A stretch of 33,178 nucleotides of DNA, taken from an uncultured Elusimicrobium sp. (GTDB lineage: Bacteria; Elusimicrobiota; Elusimicrobia; Elusimicrobiales; Elusimicrobiaceae). Positions 16,003 through 24,246 of this stretch are shown here, piece after piece; positions within the stretch are counted from its first letter, which is position 1; the number at the start of each line of letters is the position of its first letter. A model generated the notes under the pieces. The model did not search any database and was not told the DNA's origin. It saw only the letters and a program-made list of their open reading frames with translations. Position numbers and translations under genes: made by a program. The DNA lies in NCBI GenBank assembly GCA_902794125.1, contig CADBFX010000021.1, positions 1 to 33,178 of the forward strand. The letters run 5' to 3'.

Positions 16003-17796
16003 ATGCTCCCCCGTAATCTCTTTACTTTTTTTCTTCTGCAAGGCTTCTTGTGGTGTTTAACGGCCTTAGGATTTTTTTACAGCAATGGCTTTTATACGGA
16101 CGGGTGGGGACTTTTATTTACACTCGTTTTTATCCCCGGGCAAATGTTTCTGTTTGCTTGGGCCTTTGCCTTATTATGTTTCCCCTTTAAATGGATTGGC
16201 CCGCGTGCCTTGGCAAGTGCTTGCGTAATAAGCGGCAGTTTATTCTCCTTTTTTTTGGCCGCGGATATAGTCGTCTTTGCGCAATACCGTTTTCATATCG
16301 GGATATCTTTACTGGAACTGTTTTTCGGGCCGGCCGGGCGGGAAATTTTTATATTTTCTGCCGGTATGTGGTTGTTAATAGTAGGACTCATACTCTTAAT
16401 TATTTCCCTGGAAATAGGCCTGGTCTTTCTATCAAAAAAAATTCATTTGTCGGGCCGTGTTTTCTTGCTGATAGCGGGGATATGGATTGTTTGTTTTTCC
16501 CTATATAATGGAGTATATGCATGGGGCAAATTTAAAATGATCCCGTCCGTCATGGCGCAATCATCCGTTTTGCCCCTGGCCTATCCGCTATCTGCCAACC
16601 GCCGTTTAGAAAAATGGGGATTTACCCACTCTCAAACGCCCTACCAGTTACCACATAAAGGCAGCCTTACTTATCCCCTTCAGCCGCTGACTTGCGCCGC
16701 GAAAACTCCCTTGAAAAATATATTAATTATTTTGGTAGATTCCTGGCGGGGCGACATGTTAAACCCACAGGTAATGCCTAAATTATCATCTTGGCTCAAA
16801 CATCCCGGCATGCATGTATTTACCAACCATTTATCGGGTGGAAATTCCACAATGGGTGGCGTATTTTCCCTGTTTTACGCAATTCCGTCCTCGTACTGGG
16901 ACGATTTTACTTCCGAGCAATTGTCCCCCGTTATTGTTACCCATGCACAAGAACTCGGTTACGAGTCGGGCATTTTTGCCAGCAGCAACTTGTCCAGCCC
17001 CGAATTTTACCGCAATGTTTTTGCCACCATCCCCAACTTGCGTTTAGGCTCGGCCGGTAATTCCAGCTGGGCCCGCGATATAAATGCGGTAGAAGATTTT
17101 GAAAAATTTTTGCAAACGCGCGACACTCAAAAACCGTTTTTTGGGTTTATCTTTTTAGATGCTCCCCATGCATATGACTATCCGGCAAACGCGGCCCGTT
17201 TTACCCCGGCTAAACCGATAAATTATTTACTGCTTACCCATAAAACGGACCCCGCGCCCTATCTCAACCGATACAAAAACGCTGTTTATTTTAATGACGG
17301 ATTGATTGACCAAGTTTTAACTTCTCTAAAACAACAAGGGTTGCTGAAAAACACTTTGATTATTTTAACCGGAGATCACGGACAAGAACTGAATGACTCC
17401 CATCAAAATTACTGGGGACACAACAGTAATTTTACCGATTACCAAACAAAAGTACCGTTTGTCATCTATGATCCTTCCCGCCCACAGACAACTTCTTATA
17501 CACATCGCACGTCCCACCATGACGTCGCCCCTACAATCTTGCAGGATATATACGGTTGCACCAATCCGCCTGCGGATTACGCATTGGGTCGTTCGCTTTT
17601 TGACCAAACCCCCCGCCCGTTCACCGTATTTGCCGGGCATACCGAAAAAGTCATACGCATCGGAGATGACATTACGGTATTTAATAAATTCGGCGGTTTG
17701 AATAGATACGACGCGCATCTATCCCCTGTGCAAACGTCGCCGGATCCGGACACTTTAAAAGAAGGGCTCAAAGCGTTTGGCCGTTTCTACAAATAA
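16003..17796 (+). CDS. YejM/PbgA-like inner-membrane protein with alkaline-phosphatase-fold (sulfatase) domain
   Basis: This 597-residue protein has five N-terminal membrane helices (about residues 1-165) and a periplasmic sulfatase-fold domain (about 235-590). Order and motifs match YejM/PbgA/LapC, including LPLAYPLSANRRLEKWG before the domain, and LSGGNSTMGG and SLFYAIPSSYWDDF within it. E. coli YejM senses lipopolysaccharide and controls LpxC breakdown, and has lost most metal ligands. Here LVDSW, the NST serine/threonine, GDHGQE and GHNSN look intact, so this copy may be an active hydrolase or phosphoethanolamine-type transferase. The start is the ATG at 16003; a TTG at 15979 is less likely because it sits upstream of the -10 box. 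Confidence 0.88.
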   Translation: MLPRNLFTFFLLQGFLWCLTALGFFYSNGFYTDGWGLLFTLVFIPGQMFLFAWAFALLCFPFKWIGPRALASACVISGSLFSFFLAADIVVFAQYRFHIGISLLELFFGPAGREIFIFSAGMWLLIVGLILLIISLEIGLVFLSKKIHLSGRVFLLIAGIWIVCFSLYNGVYAWGKFKMIPSVMAQSSVLPLAYPLSANRRLEKWGFTHSQTPYQLPHKGSLTYPLQPLTCAAKTPLKNILIILVDSWRGDMLNPQVMPKLSSWLKHPGMHVFTNHLSGGNSTMGGVFSLFYAIPSSYWDDFTSEQLSPVIVTHAQELGYESGIFASSNLSSPEFYRNVFATIPNLRLGSAGNSSWARDINAVEDFEKFLQTRDTQKPFFGFIFLDAPHAYDYPANAARFTPAKPINYLLLTHKTDPAPYLNRYKNAVYFNDGLIDQVLTSLKQQGLLKNTLIILTGDHGQELNDSHQNYWGHNSNFTDYQTKVPFVIYDPSRPQTTSYTHRTSHHDVAPTILQDIYGCTNPPADYALGRSLFDQTPRPFTVFAGHTEKVIRIGDDITVFNKFGGLNRYDAHLSPVQTSPDPDTLKEGLKAFGRFYK

Positions 17797-17812
17797 TAAA
17801 ACCACCGTTAGC

Positions 17813-17833
17813 ATTTACACGCTACGTGTAAAT
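17813..17833. terminator. hairpin at the convergent 3' ends, possible bidirectional terminator
   Basis: ATTTACACG pairs perfectly with CGTGTAAAT over CTA. It covers the stop codon of the minus-strand gene and lies 17 bases past the stop of the plus-strand gene. Neither side has a clear T run, so termination is uncertain. Confidence 0.4.
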
Positions 17834-19134
17834 AAAGACTTCACGCGCGTTTTGAGATATTCTTTTAATCGCTGGTGCCACCGAGGATATTGCACCGGAG
17901 CAATGCATAACACCGGGATTACATAATCCGGCCCATAAGTATTAAGCAACCAACATAAACGATGCTGCCCATCTAACAATTCATATGTTCCTTGTGCCAC
18001 AACCGGCATAAATGTTTTATCATATCCATTCTGCAAAGAATGAATGAGTTTAGAAAAACGCTGTTCAGACATGCAAAGACCCGATAATTTTTCGTTTTCC
18101 ATACAGTATTCTCTATATTGATGTACTTGCCCTTGCAGATATCGATATGCATGTGTTTCTTGTAACGACAGCCATTGTCCGTTCCACAATCTTTTAATGC
18201 AGCGTAGCGGAAGTTCTTTTATTTCGTAAACCAATTGCCGCCCTTCTATAAACTTGTAAAAGAACTCATAATCTATCCGAATATGGGGATCTTCCAACAA
18301 TCGTAATGCCGTATATGTACGATAGCGTTTCAATTTTCGCCTATACACCGGATGCCTTGTTTTCCGTCCGAACATCGTATAGCCAAGAGGCTCTATAAAC
18401 CCACAAATAAACCTCTCTGCCGCATGAGCCAGGGAAAACGTCCCTCGCTGGGTAGGCATAAAATCTTCCAAACGAATTTTCCACTTCTTAACCTGTTCCA
18501 ACAATTCAGCCCTGATAGCAAAACAGGTACCTGCTACAAAATGATAATTTTCGTTAATAGAAATGTTTTTCTCTCGTGCATACGCCAATGTAAAGGCCTG
18601 TTTATGTTTAGGATCTTGGGTAATTAAGTTTTCTGCCGCAACTAATCCAATTGTTTTATTGTTATACAGGGCATCAATCGTCGCATGAACGGATAAACCT
18701 CCCAAGATAGCGTTATATAAATTTTTGAACCAATCCGACCGTTTAAAAATTTGATCATAAATATAAATACATTTTCGCCCGGTTCCTTTGGAATGAAGTT
18801 TATAGACAATATCATAGCGTTTTAAATCTGTTTCTGATAGCACTTCCAAAAAGGGCCCGACATCAAATCCTCGGTTTTCACAGGCACACAATTTCACCCC
18901 GGGTTTGTATTTTTTAATTTCTTCTAAAGTTTCCGCAGAAGAATGCTCTGGTATATATGTGACTATTAAATCATGGGTATAAGGAGAAAGATTGCGTAGG
19001 TATTTCCGAATAGCGGGCCAACTATCCATATAATACAGATGTAGGATGACTAAAATCCGACATTTGCGGTTTTTTTCTATTGTTTTCTTATAGAGGAATT
19101 GCCCAACCAGGTGGGAAAAATAAGTATTAGACAT
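17815..19134 (-). CDS. RgpF-like polysaccharide-synthesis protein with C-terminal ParB/sulfiredoxin-like segment
   Basis: This 439-residue protein resembles the rhamnan-synthesis F (RgpF) family, with ILVILHLYYMDSW, CENRGFDVGPFLEVL, YDIVYKLHSKGT, FVAGTCFAIRAELLE and an aromatic/basic stretch. RgpF-like proteins take part in surface polysaccharide assembly. Residues about 345-415 form an extra part with YELLDGQHRLCWLL, like the DGxHR signature of ParB/sulfiredoxin-fold domains; this is inferred from the motif alone. Sampled stretches are about 32-43% GC, against roughly 42-58% in nearby dnaG, so recent transfer is possible. AAGGAG lies 9 bases before the ATG at 19134. No other polysaccharide gene is adjacent. 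Confidence 0.8.
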   Translation of the reverse strand: MSNTYFSHLVGQFLYKKTIEKNRKCRILVILHLYYMDSWPAIRKYLRNLSPYTHDLIVTYIPEHSSAETLEEIKKYKPGVKLCACENRGFDVGPFLEVLSETDLKRYDIVYKLHSKGTGRKCIYIYDQIFKRSDWFKNLYNAILGGLSVHATIDALYNNKTIGLVAAENLITQDPKHKQAFTLAYAREKNISINENYHFVAGTCFAIRAELLEQVKKWKIRLEDFMPTQRGTFSLAHAAERFICGFIEPLGYTMFGRKTRHPVYRRKLKRYRTYTALRLLEDPHIRIDYEFFYKFIEGRQLVYEIKELPLRCIKRLWNGQWLSLQETHAYRYLQGQVHQYREYCMENEKLSGLCMSEQRFSKLIHSLQNGYDKTFMPVVAQGTYELLDGQHRLCWLLNTYGPDYVIPVLCIAPVQYPRWHQRLKEYLKTRVKSLFTRSV

Positions 19135-19178
19135 GATAGACGCTCCTTACAATTCCTGTTAGAGGAGGCCTATCAAAA

Positions 19179-19377
19179 CGGCTGTTACACGTGAGCCAAG
19201 CGAACGGTTCTCAACGTATAACAGCCGCGGTCTGCCGTCCATATAGACGGCAGACACTCGGCACAAAAAACAGGCTCATGACTTCCCATTTTTTGTGCCT
19301 TGAACGGACTGTCTTTTGGAGTTCGCTCGGCCTTTTAGATTTGTGTCTAAAAGTAACCCCGTACCCTAATGATACGG
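19179..19377. repeat. cluster of five hairpins in the intergenic region
   Basis: The 329 bp between the RgpF-like and HIT genes contain no gene. In order they hold: a 16-bp imperfect stem 19179-19195/19210-19227; a perfect 10-bp stem GTCTGCCGTC 19230-19239/19246-19255; a perfect 11-bp stem GGCACAAAAAA 19260-19270/19289-19299; an 8-bp stem CTTTTAGA 19332-19339/19346-19353; and a 5-bp stem CCGTA 19359-19363/19373-19377. The blocks TTTTGTGCC and AACGGACT also occur in the structure at 24431-24550, so this looks like a worn copy of the same repeat family. Confidence 0.7.
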
Positions 19378-19429
19378 TTCCAAAAACAGTAAAATTGTAC
19401 GTATAGTATAGCAAAAATAGATATTTTGG

Positions 19430-19457
19430 TGGAAAACCTGATGCAAAAAGGTATAAT
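19430..19457 (+). promoter_or_regulatory. promoter of the HIT gene, leaderless type
   Basis: TGGAAA (19430-19435) and a perfect TATAAT (19452-19457) are 16 bases apart. The ATG at 19464 is 7 bases past the -10 box, where transcription should start. The only purine-rich stretch, AAAAGG, lies 12 bases from the ATG and upstream of the -10. Confidence 0.65.
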
Positions 19458-19463
19458 AAAATT

Positions 19464-19799
19464 ATGAATTGTATATTTTGTGGCATTGCCGATGGCTCTG
19501 TAAACAGCCAACTGATTTACGAAGACGAACAAGTAGTCGCGTTTAAAGATTTAAACCCGCAAGCGCCGACCCACTTGCTCATCATCCCGCGCAAACACAT
19601 TGCGCGCTTAACTGAAGCGGATGAACAAGACGCTGCTTTACTAGGGCACATTTTGCTGGTTGCCAAAAAATTGGCCGAAAAATTTGACTTAAAAGATTTT
19701 CGGTTGGTTACCAATAACGGCAAAGGTGCCGGGCAGAGTGTGGATCATTTGCATTTCCACCTGATGGCCGGACGCCGATTCATGTGGCCGGCCGGGTAA
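19464..19799 (+). CDS. HIT family (HinT-like) nucleotide-binding protein
   Basis: This 111-residue protein has CIFC at the N-terminus and the histidine triad HLHFHLM (H95, H97, H99) near the end, with APTHLLIIPRKH in the middle. These define the HinT branch, small homodimeric purine nucleoside phosphoramidases. The CIFC cysteines could hold zinc, as in some HinT proteins. The length is normal. It stands alone between a repeat cluster and the rpsU promoter. Confidence 0.95.
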   Translation: MNCIFCGIADGSVNSQLIYEDEQVVAFKDLNPQAPTHLLIIPRKHIARLTEADEQDAALLGHILLVAKKLAEKFDLKDFRLVTNNGKGAGQSVDHLHFHLMAGRRFMWPAG

Positions 19800-19802
19800 C
19801 GC

Positions 19803-19831
19803 TGGAAAAAAAGAGTAAAATAATCTATAAT
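19803..19831 (+). promoter_or_regulatory. promoter of rpsU-dnaG-rpoD
   Basis: TGGAAA (19803-19808) and a perfect TATAAT (19826-19831) are separated by 17 bases. The same -35 hexamer is used in front of the HIT gene. The leader is about 50 bases. Confidence 0.7.
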
Positions 19832-19889
19832 ATATAGGAAAGATTTTCTTTATTTTTAACTACAGCCGTAGAAGGTGGTGAAAAACGGA

Positions 19890-20084
19890 ATGGTTTTCGT
19901 GAAAGTAAGAGATGCCGAACATTTGGAAGAAGCTCTCAAACGCTTCAAACGCGAATGTGAAAAAAACGGTATCTTACGTGAAATCAAAAGACGCGAAACG
20001 TATATGCCTCCGAGCGTAAAACGCAAAATCAAATCGCAGGAAGCTCAACGCCGCGCCAGACGTACCAAACGCAGACGTTTTTAA
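19890..20084 (+). CDS. rpsU: 30S ribosomal protein S21
   Basis: This 64-residue basic protein matches S21, with [20 protein letters not shown] at the start, [16 protein letters not shown] in the middle and an Arg/Lys-rich tail [12 protein letters not shown] chose the ATG at 19890, which fits the usual S21 start; GTG codons at 19875 and 19878 in the same frame would add five or four residues. GGTGG lies 11 bases upstream. It is the first gene of the macromolecular synthesis order rpsU-dnaG-rpoD. Confidence 0.95.
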   Translation: MVFVKVRDAEHLEEALKRFKRECEKNGILREIKRRETYMPPSVKRKIKSQEAQRRARRTKRRRF

Positions 20085-20100
20085 TTAAAGAAGTTGCACA

Positions 20101-20136
20101 GGCAATAGTCCTTTACGTAAGTATCGGGCTATTGCC
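20101..20136 (+). terminator. hairpin between rpsU and dnaG, probable partial terminator
   Basis: GGCAATAG (20101-20108) pairs with CTATTGCC (20129-20136), followed by TTATTTGCCTTT. In E. coli a partial terminator sits at the same place and lowers dnaG relative to rpsU. A similar role here is inferred. Confidence 0.6.
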
Positions 20137-20173
20137 TTATTTGCCTTTAAATTAGCGCTCTTCGGCGGTAGAT

Positions 20174-21916
20174 GTGAACAACGATATCGTAGAACAAATT
20201 AAAGACAAGTTAGACATTGTAGAATTTATCCGGCAATACGTACCCAGCCTTAAACGCGCGGGTAAAACCTACAAGGCCTGCTGCCCTTTTCATAAAGAAA
20301 AAACACCTTCTTTCACTTGCAGTAGCGAAAAGGGGCTCTTTTATTGTTTCGGTTGCCAAGAAGGCGGCGATATCTTTGCGTTTCTGATGAAGATAGAAAA
20401 TTTATCCTTCAACGAAGCGTTGGAAAAATTAGCCGAACAGGCCGGGGTAGAATATAAGCCGCAAAAGCCATTAACCGGCGAAGAACAACGCCGGGCCAGC
20501 GCACGCCGGGTGTTGGATTTTGCCAAAACGTTCTATCATAAAAATTTAATGTCAGCTGCCGGCACACACGCGCGCGCGTACGTTAAAAAGCGCAATTTGA
20601 CCAAAGAAACGTGTGAGCATTTTGAACTTGGTTTGGCCTTTAATGAGCCGACGTCTTTGGCTGGAGCGGCTCGGGCGGCCGGATATACCAACCAGGATTT
20701 ATCAGACGGCGGTTTGTGCGCCAGCACTTCCTACGGTTTGCGCGATTATTTCAGAAACCGGCTAATGTTCCCTATTATCAATCACCGGGGAGATACGATA
20801 GGTTTTGGCGGGCGTATTTTAGGGGACGGGGAACCTAAATATTTAAATTCTCCGGAAACGGTTTTATTTACAAAATCACATGTATTGTATGGGCTCAATT
20901 TTGCAGGACCCGCCATCCGCAAAGCCCAACGGGCCGTGTTATTGGAAGGATACATGGACGTAATCGGTTGCCACCAAGCGGGCGTAAATTATACGGTCGC
21001 TCCGTTGGGAACCAGCTTAACGGAAGAACATGCCCGGTTGTTAAAGCGCTATACGGATAACGTAATCGTTCTTTTTGACCCGGACGCCGCCGGAATTAAA
21101 GCGGCTTTACGCGGCTCGCTTATTTTGATTGAACAAGGGCTTTTTGTAAAAGTAGCCTCTTTGCCGGAAGGCTTAGACCCCGATGAATTTATTGCTAAAT
21201 ACGGCAAAGAAGCATTTGAAAAAATTTTAGATAATGCAGAAGAATTGATTGCGTTCCATACAAAATTACAACTAGAGTTGCATCCTCAGCCGCTGGGCGC
21301 GCAAGATAAAACACGCGTAGTAAGCGAGTTGGTGGAAACAATTTTGAAACAGCCGGACGAAATTGTCCGGCGGGAATGGGCCAAATATGTGGCCGAACAT
21401 GTAGGAGTAGATGAACAATTGGTCGTAGAGCGGTTGCGTAAACCGACTTTGCGCATGACTCCTTTTCGCAAGAAAGAACCGGTAGCCGTTTCTGCCCCGG
21501 TATTTACACCGGCAGAAGCGGAGCTTGTTTCTTGGCTGTTAAAAGCCCCCATGCATATTGGTTTATGCGACGGGCTTACCCAAACGCATTTTTCTACGCC
21601 GCAAGCGTGGAAAACGTTTGAAGTGCTTCGCACGGCCGCGCGCACGTCCTCCGAAGGGAAAGAGGTGCTGGAACAGACGGCGTCGCAAGTGCCGGCCAGC
21701 AAACCGTTACTGGTAAAATTAGCCTTACAGCCAACGCCGGACGATTTTGACCCGGCACGGGATATTGCCGCATGTGCGGCCAAGTTGGAACAACTCGGCG
21801 TACAGAAGCGCCTCAAAGAGGTGCAACGCCAAATGAAACAATTAGGGGCGGGCAACGTGCCGTCGGAAATTATTCAAGAATACATGCAGTTGCAAAACAA
21901 ATTAAAAAATAAGTAG
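20174..21916 (+). CDS. dnaG: DNA primase
   Basis: This 580-residue primase makes RNA primers at the fork. Its N-terminal CHC2 zinc finger has C37, H40, C58 and C61 (CCPFH then CFGC). The RNA polymerase core has [20 protein letters not shown], and the TOPRIM part has [11 protein letters not shown] and [12 protein letters not shown]. The C-terminal helicase-binding region (about 430-580) is poorly conserved, as usual. The start is GTG at 20174, since an ATG two bases earlier meets a stop at once. The ribosome site is weak (GGCGG), which fits low primase levels. rpoD starts 12 bases after the stop. Confidence 0.96.
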   Translation: MNNDIVEQIKDKLDIVEFIRQYVPSLKRAGKTYKACCPFHKEKTPSFTCSSEKGLFYCFGCQEGGDIFAFLMKIENLSFNEALEKLAEQAGVEYKPQKPLTGEEQRRASARRVLDFAKTFYHKNLMSAAGTHARAYVKKRNLTKETCEHFELGLAFNEPTSLAGAARAAGYTNQDLSDGGLCASTSYGLRDYFRNRLMFPIINHRGDTIGFGGRILGDGEPKYLNSPETVLFTKSHVLYGLNFAGPAIRKAQRAVLLEGYMDVIGCHQAGVNYTVAPLGTSLTEEHARLLKRYTDNVIVLFDPDAAGIKAALRGSLILIEQGLFVKVASLPEGLDPDEFIAKYGKEAFEKILDNAEELIAFHTKLQLELHPQPLGAQDKTRVVSELVETILKQPDEIVRREWAKYVAEHVGVDEQLVVERLRKPTLRMTPFRKKEPVAVSAPVFTPAEAELVSWLLKAPMHIGLCDGLTQTHFSTPQAWKTFEVLRTAARTSSEGKEVLEQTASQVPASKPLLVKLALQPTPDDFDPARDIAACAAKLEQLGVQKRLKEVQRQMKQLGAGNVPSEIIQEYMQLQNKLKNK

Positions 21917-21927
21917 TTGAGGAAATT

Positions 21928-23621
21928 ATGGCAACGGGAAATAACAAACCATTAAAAGAGTTATTGGAAGAAGGTAAAGAAAGCGGATTTTTATCGTTAG
22001 AAGAACTAAACCGTTCTATTGCGGAAGCAGACATGAGTGCCGAAGATGTAGACGGAGTAATGGGGACATTGGATAATTTAGGTATCCAAGTGGTAGATCA
22101 GAAAAAATTAAAAGCGGTTGCCGCCCAAGAAAAAGAAGCCCTCAGTGAAGATTGGTCCTCTGTGCCGGATATTTCCAACTCCATTCGCATGTATTTAAGC
22201 GAGATGGGTAAAGTGCCTCTCTTAACGCGCGACGAAGAAATCACTTTAGCCCGCAACATCCGCGAACGCGAAAAAGAACTACGCAAACTTGTGTTGGAAT
22301 CCCCCATCACCATGCGCGAAATTTGCAACTGGGAAGAACTCGTGGACCAGGAAGAAATGACCACCAAGGAACTCATGCCTCGCGGTAAACGCACCACCCG
22401 CGAACTTAACAACATGCGCCGCAAACTGAAAGATGCGGCCACGTTTATCGGCAAACGTGAGCAGGAAATTACTAAGCTGATGAAGGAACTGCGCGAAGGG
22501 AATTTGAGCGATAAAAAGCGCAATAACTACATAGAAAAATTGGAAGCCAAACAAAAAGAAGTAGTTACTGTTATCAATAAATTAAATTTAAACCAAAATA
22601 AAATCAAACGCCTCACCAATAAAATTAAAAACTTGGCAGACCGTCTAACGGAAACCACCAACGACATGAAGCGTTTTGATGAATATTTTGGGCCTTATAA
22701 CGAAGTAAAACGACTGGTTAATCAATTAAAAAACAAAAAAATTACCGAAAAAGAATTTAAAAAGAGAACAAAATTCTCGTTGGAAGAACTAGAACGGGCG
22801 CTAGCAAACATTGAAGACGTGCGCCGCCGCCACGCCCAAATGGTAGATATGCTACCCATGACGGAAAAAGAATTCATTTCGTTTAATGACCGCATCGTGT
22901 TTTTTGAAAACATGATTTTGCAAGATAAACTAAAACTTATCAAAGCTAACTTGCGTTTGGTGGTGTCCATTGCCAAAAAACACGTTAATTCCAATTTGGA
23001 ACTGTCCGACCTGATTCAAGAAGGTGGGTTAGGACTTATGAAAGCGGTGGAAAAATTTGAATACAAACGCGGATTTAAATTTTCCACGTATGCCACTTGG
23101 TGGATTCGGCAGAGCATCAACCGCGCACAATCCGTATTCCCGTGCACATGAAGGAACTCGTTTCCAAATTGACCAAAGTAACAAACAAATTCCGCCAAGA
23201 ACACGGTCGCGAACCCACCTTGGAAGATTATTCCAAAACGCTGCGTCTTTCTATGGAAAAAGTAAAGAGCGTGCTTAAAATCATGCAAGACCCGATTTCT
23301 CTTTCCACGCCAATTGGTGAAGATGAAGATTCCAACTTGGAAGATTTTATTGAAGATAAGTCCGGGCCAAACCCGACCACTGCGGCGGGCGATTTCCTAC
23401 GCAAGCAAGAAGTGGCTGAGGTGCTAAAAACCTTGTCCGAACGCGAAGCCAAAATTATTAGCCTTCGCTTTGGGATTGATTCGGGTTATCCCCGCACGCT
23501 GGAGGAAGTGGGCAAGATGTTTAATGTAACACGCGAGCGTGTGCGCCAGATTGAAGCCAAGGCCATCCGCAAATTGCGTCATCCCAGCCGCACGAAACTA
23601 CTCAAAGATTACCAAGAGTAA
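21928..23621 (+). pseudogene. rpoD: RNA polymerase primary sigma factor (sigma-70), reading frame broken in region 2.4
   Basis: The first frame (ATG 21928, TTGAGGAAATT as ribosome site) has region 1.1, region 1.2 ([20 protein letters not shown]), a lysine-rich non-conserved region of about 190 residues, and region 2 through [16 protein letters not shown], then meets a stop at 23151. The second frame continues from 23124 with [11 protein letters not shown], region 3, and region 4 with LEEVGKMFNVTRERVRQIEA, ending at 23621. Nearly all primary sigmas read [16 protein letters not shown] here, so the codons for IADQA are missing. The junction fits loss of 19 bases at 23121-23128. Restoring 19 bases gives exactly 571 codons. 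As the gene is essential, an assembly error or a second copy elsewhere is likely. Confidence 0.9.
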
Positions 23622-23624
23622 TAA

Positions 23625-23647
23625 CGGCAAAAATGCCGGGGGTTTTT
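23625..23647 (+). terminator. intrinsic terminator after rpoD
   Basis: CGGCA (23625-23629) pairs with TGCCG (23634-23638), followed by GGGG and a run of five T. It starts four bases past the rpoD stop. It may also serve the convergent pilin gene on the other strand. Confidence 0.75.
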
Positions 23648-23658
23648 AAAAATATTTT

Positions 23659-24135
23659 TTAATTACTACTTAACATACTACCTGGGAAATATTGACTGCA
23701 CCCGGGGCCGGAACACGTAACATAATTAAGTTTTCCATGAGAAAGATGATACACTAAATCAAAATTATCACTTCCGCTGTTAGTAGCATATCCGGCATTT
23801 ACAGTGCCCGAGGAACCGCTTGCATTAGTAACAATCCATAAAGTTCCTCCCGGAAGTTCTACACGCGGTATCTCTATATCAAAATCATTCTCCCCCCATA
23901 AATTATTCCAATCCCCTGTATAAGAGCCATAACCACGTTGATAACTACCATCTTCCAAATAAGCCATGTTTACTGCCTTCACTAGCGCGCCAGTAGCGGT
24001 AAGGACTTTTACTCCTTTTGCTTTTTTAACTGCCTTAGTATATTGCGGCAACGCTACGCTGGACAATATACCAATAATTAACACTACTACTAATAGTTCT
24101 ACAAGCGTAAAACCGCGTTTAAATGTGTTTTTCAT
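23659..24135 (-). CDS. type IV pilin (PilA/PilE-like prepilin)
   Basis: This 158-residue prepilin has a short basic leader MKNTFKRG, cut before FTLVELLVVVLIIGILSSVA. The glycine at -1 and glutamate at +5 are present. The hydrophobic helix is followed by LPQYTKAVKKAKG and a globular head. Two cysteines in CSGPGC near the end could form a small disulfide loop. It would be the fibre subunit of a pilus or pseudopilus, with PilT encoded 600 bp away. The ATG at 24135 has AAGGAA 8 bases upstream; a TTG at 24156 is not needed. It stands alone, convergent with rpoD. Confidence 0.92.
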   Translation of the reverse strand: MKNTFKRGFTLVELLVVVLIIGILSSVALPQYTKAVKKAKGVKVLTATGALVKAVNMAYLEDGSYQRGYGSYTGDWNNLWGENDFDIEIPRVELPGGTLWIVTNASGSSGTVNAGYATNSGSDNFDLVYHLSHGKLNYVTCSGPGCSQYFPGSMLSSN

Positions 24136-24154
24136 TGTTTTGTTCCTTTTTTTC

Positions 24155-24178
24155 AAATTTTACTGACAAGTAAAATTT
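24155..24178 (-). promoter_or_regulatory. perfect hairpin in the pilin mRNA leader
   Basis: AAATTTTACT (24155-24164) pairs with AGTAAAATTT (24169-24178) over GACA. On the minus strand it ends 19 bases before the pilin ATG, next to the ribosome site. It has no T run. It could affect mRNA stability or translation, or be part of the adjoining repeat region. Confidence 0.45.
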
Positions 24179-24220
24179 ATCAAAAAAACAAAACGATTAC
24201 AAGCCCTTCTAGTTTTCCTT

Positions 24221-24246
24221 GGTACTTTTGTGCCGACAAAAGTACC
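24221..24246. repeat. palindromic repeat, copy 1 (GGTACTTTTGT stem)
   Basis: A perfect 11-bp stem, GGTACTTTTGT with ACAAAAGTACC, closes a GCCG loop. It shares TTGGTACTTTT, GCCGA and CAAAA-GTAC with the palindrome at 24603-24628. Confidence 0.75.

Noticed and set aside
23097-23123. A separate small gene starting at 23097 ([10 protein letters not shown])
   Set aside because: Its first nine codons are the sigma factor region 2.4 read out of frame; only the part from 23124 onward is sigma factor.
23115-23160. Programmed ribosomal frameshift or bypass in rpoD
   Set aside because: The codons for IADQA are absent rather than skipped, so no frameshift could restore the conserved protein.
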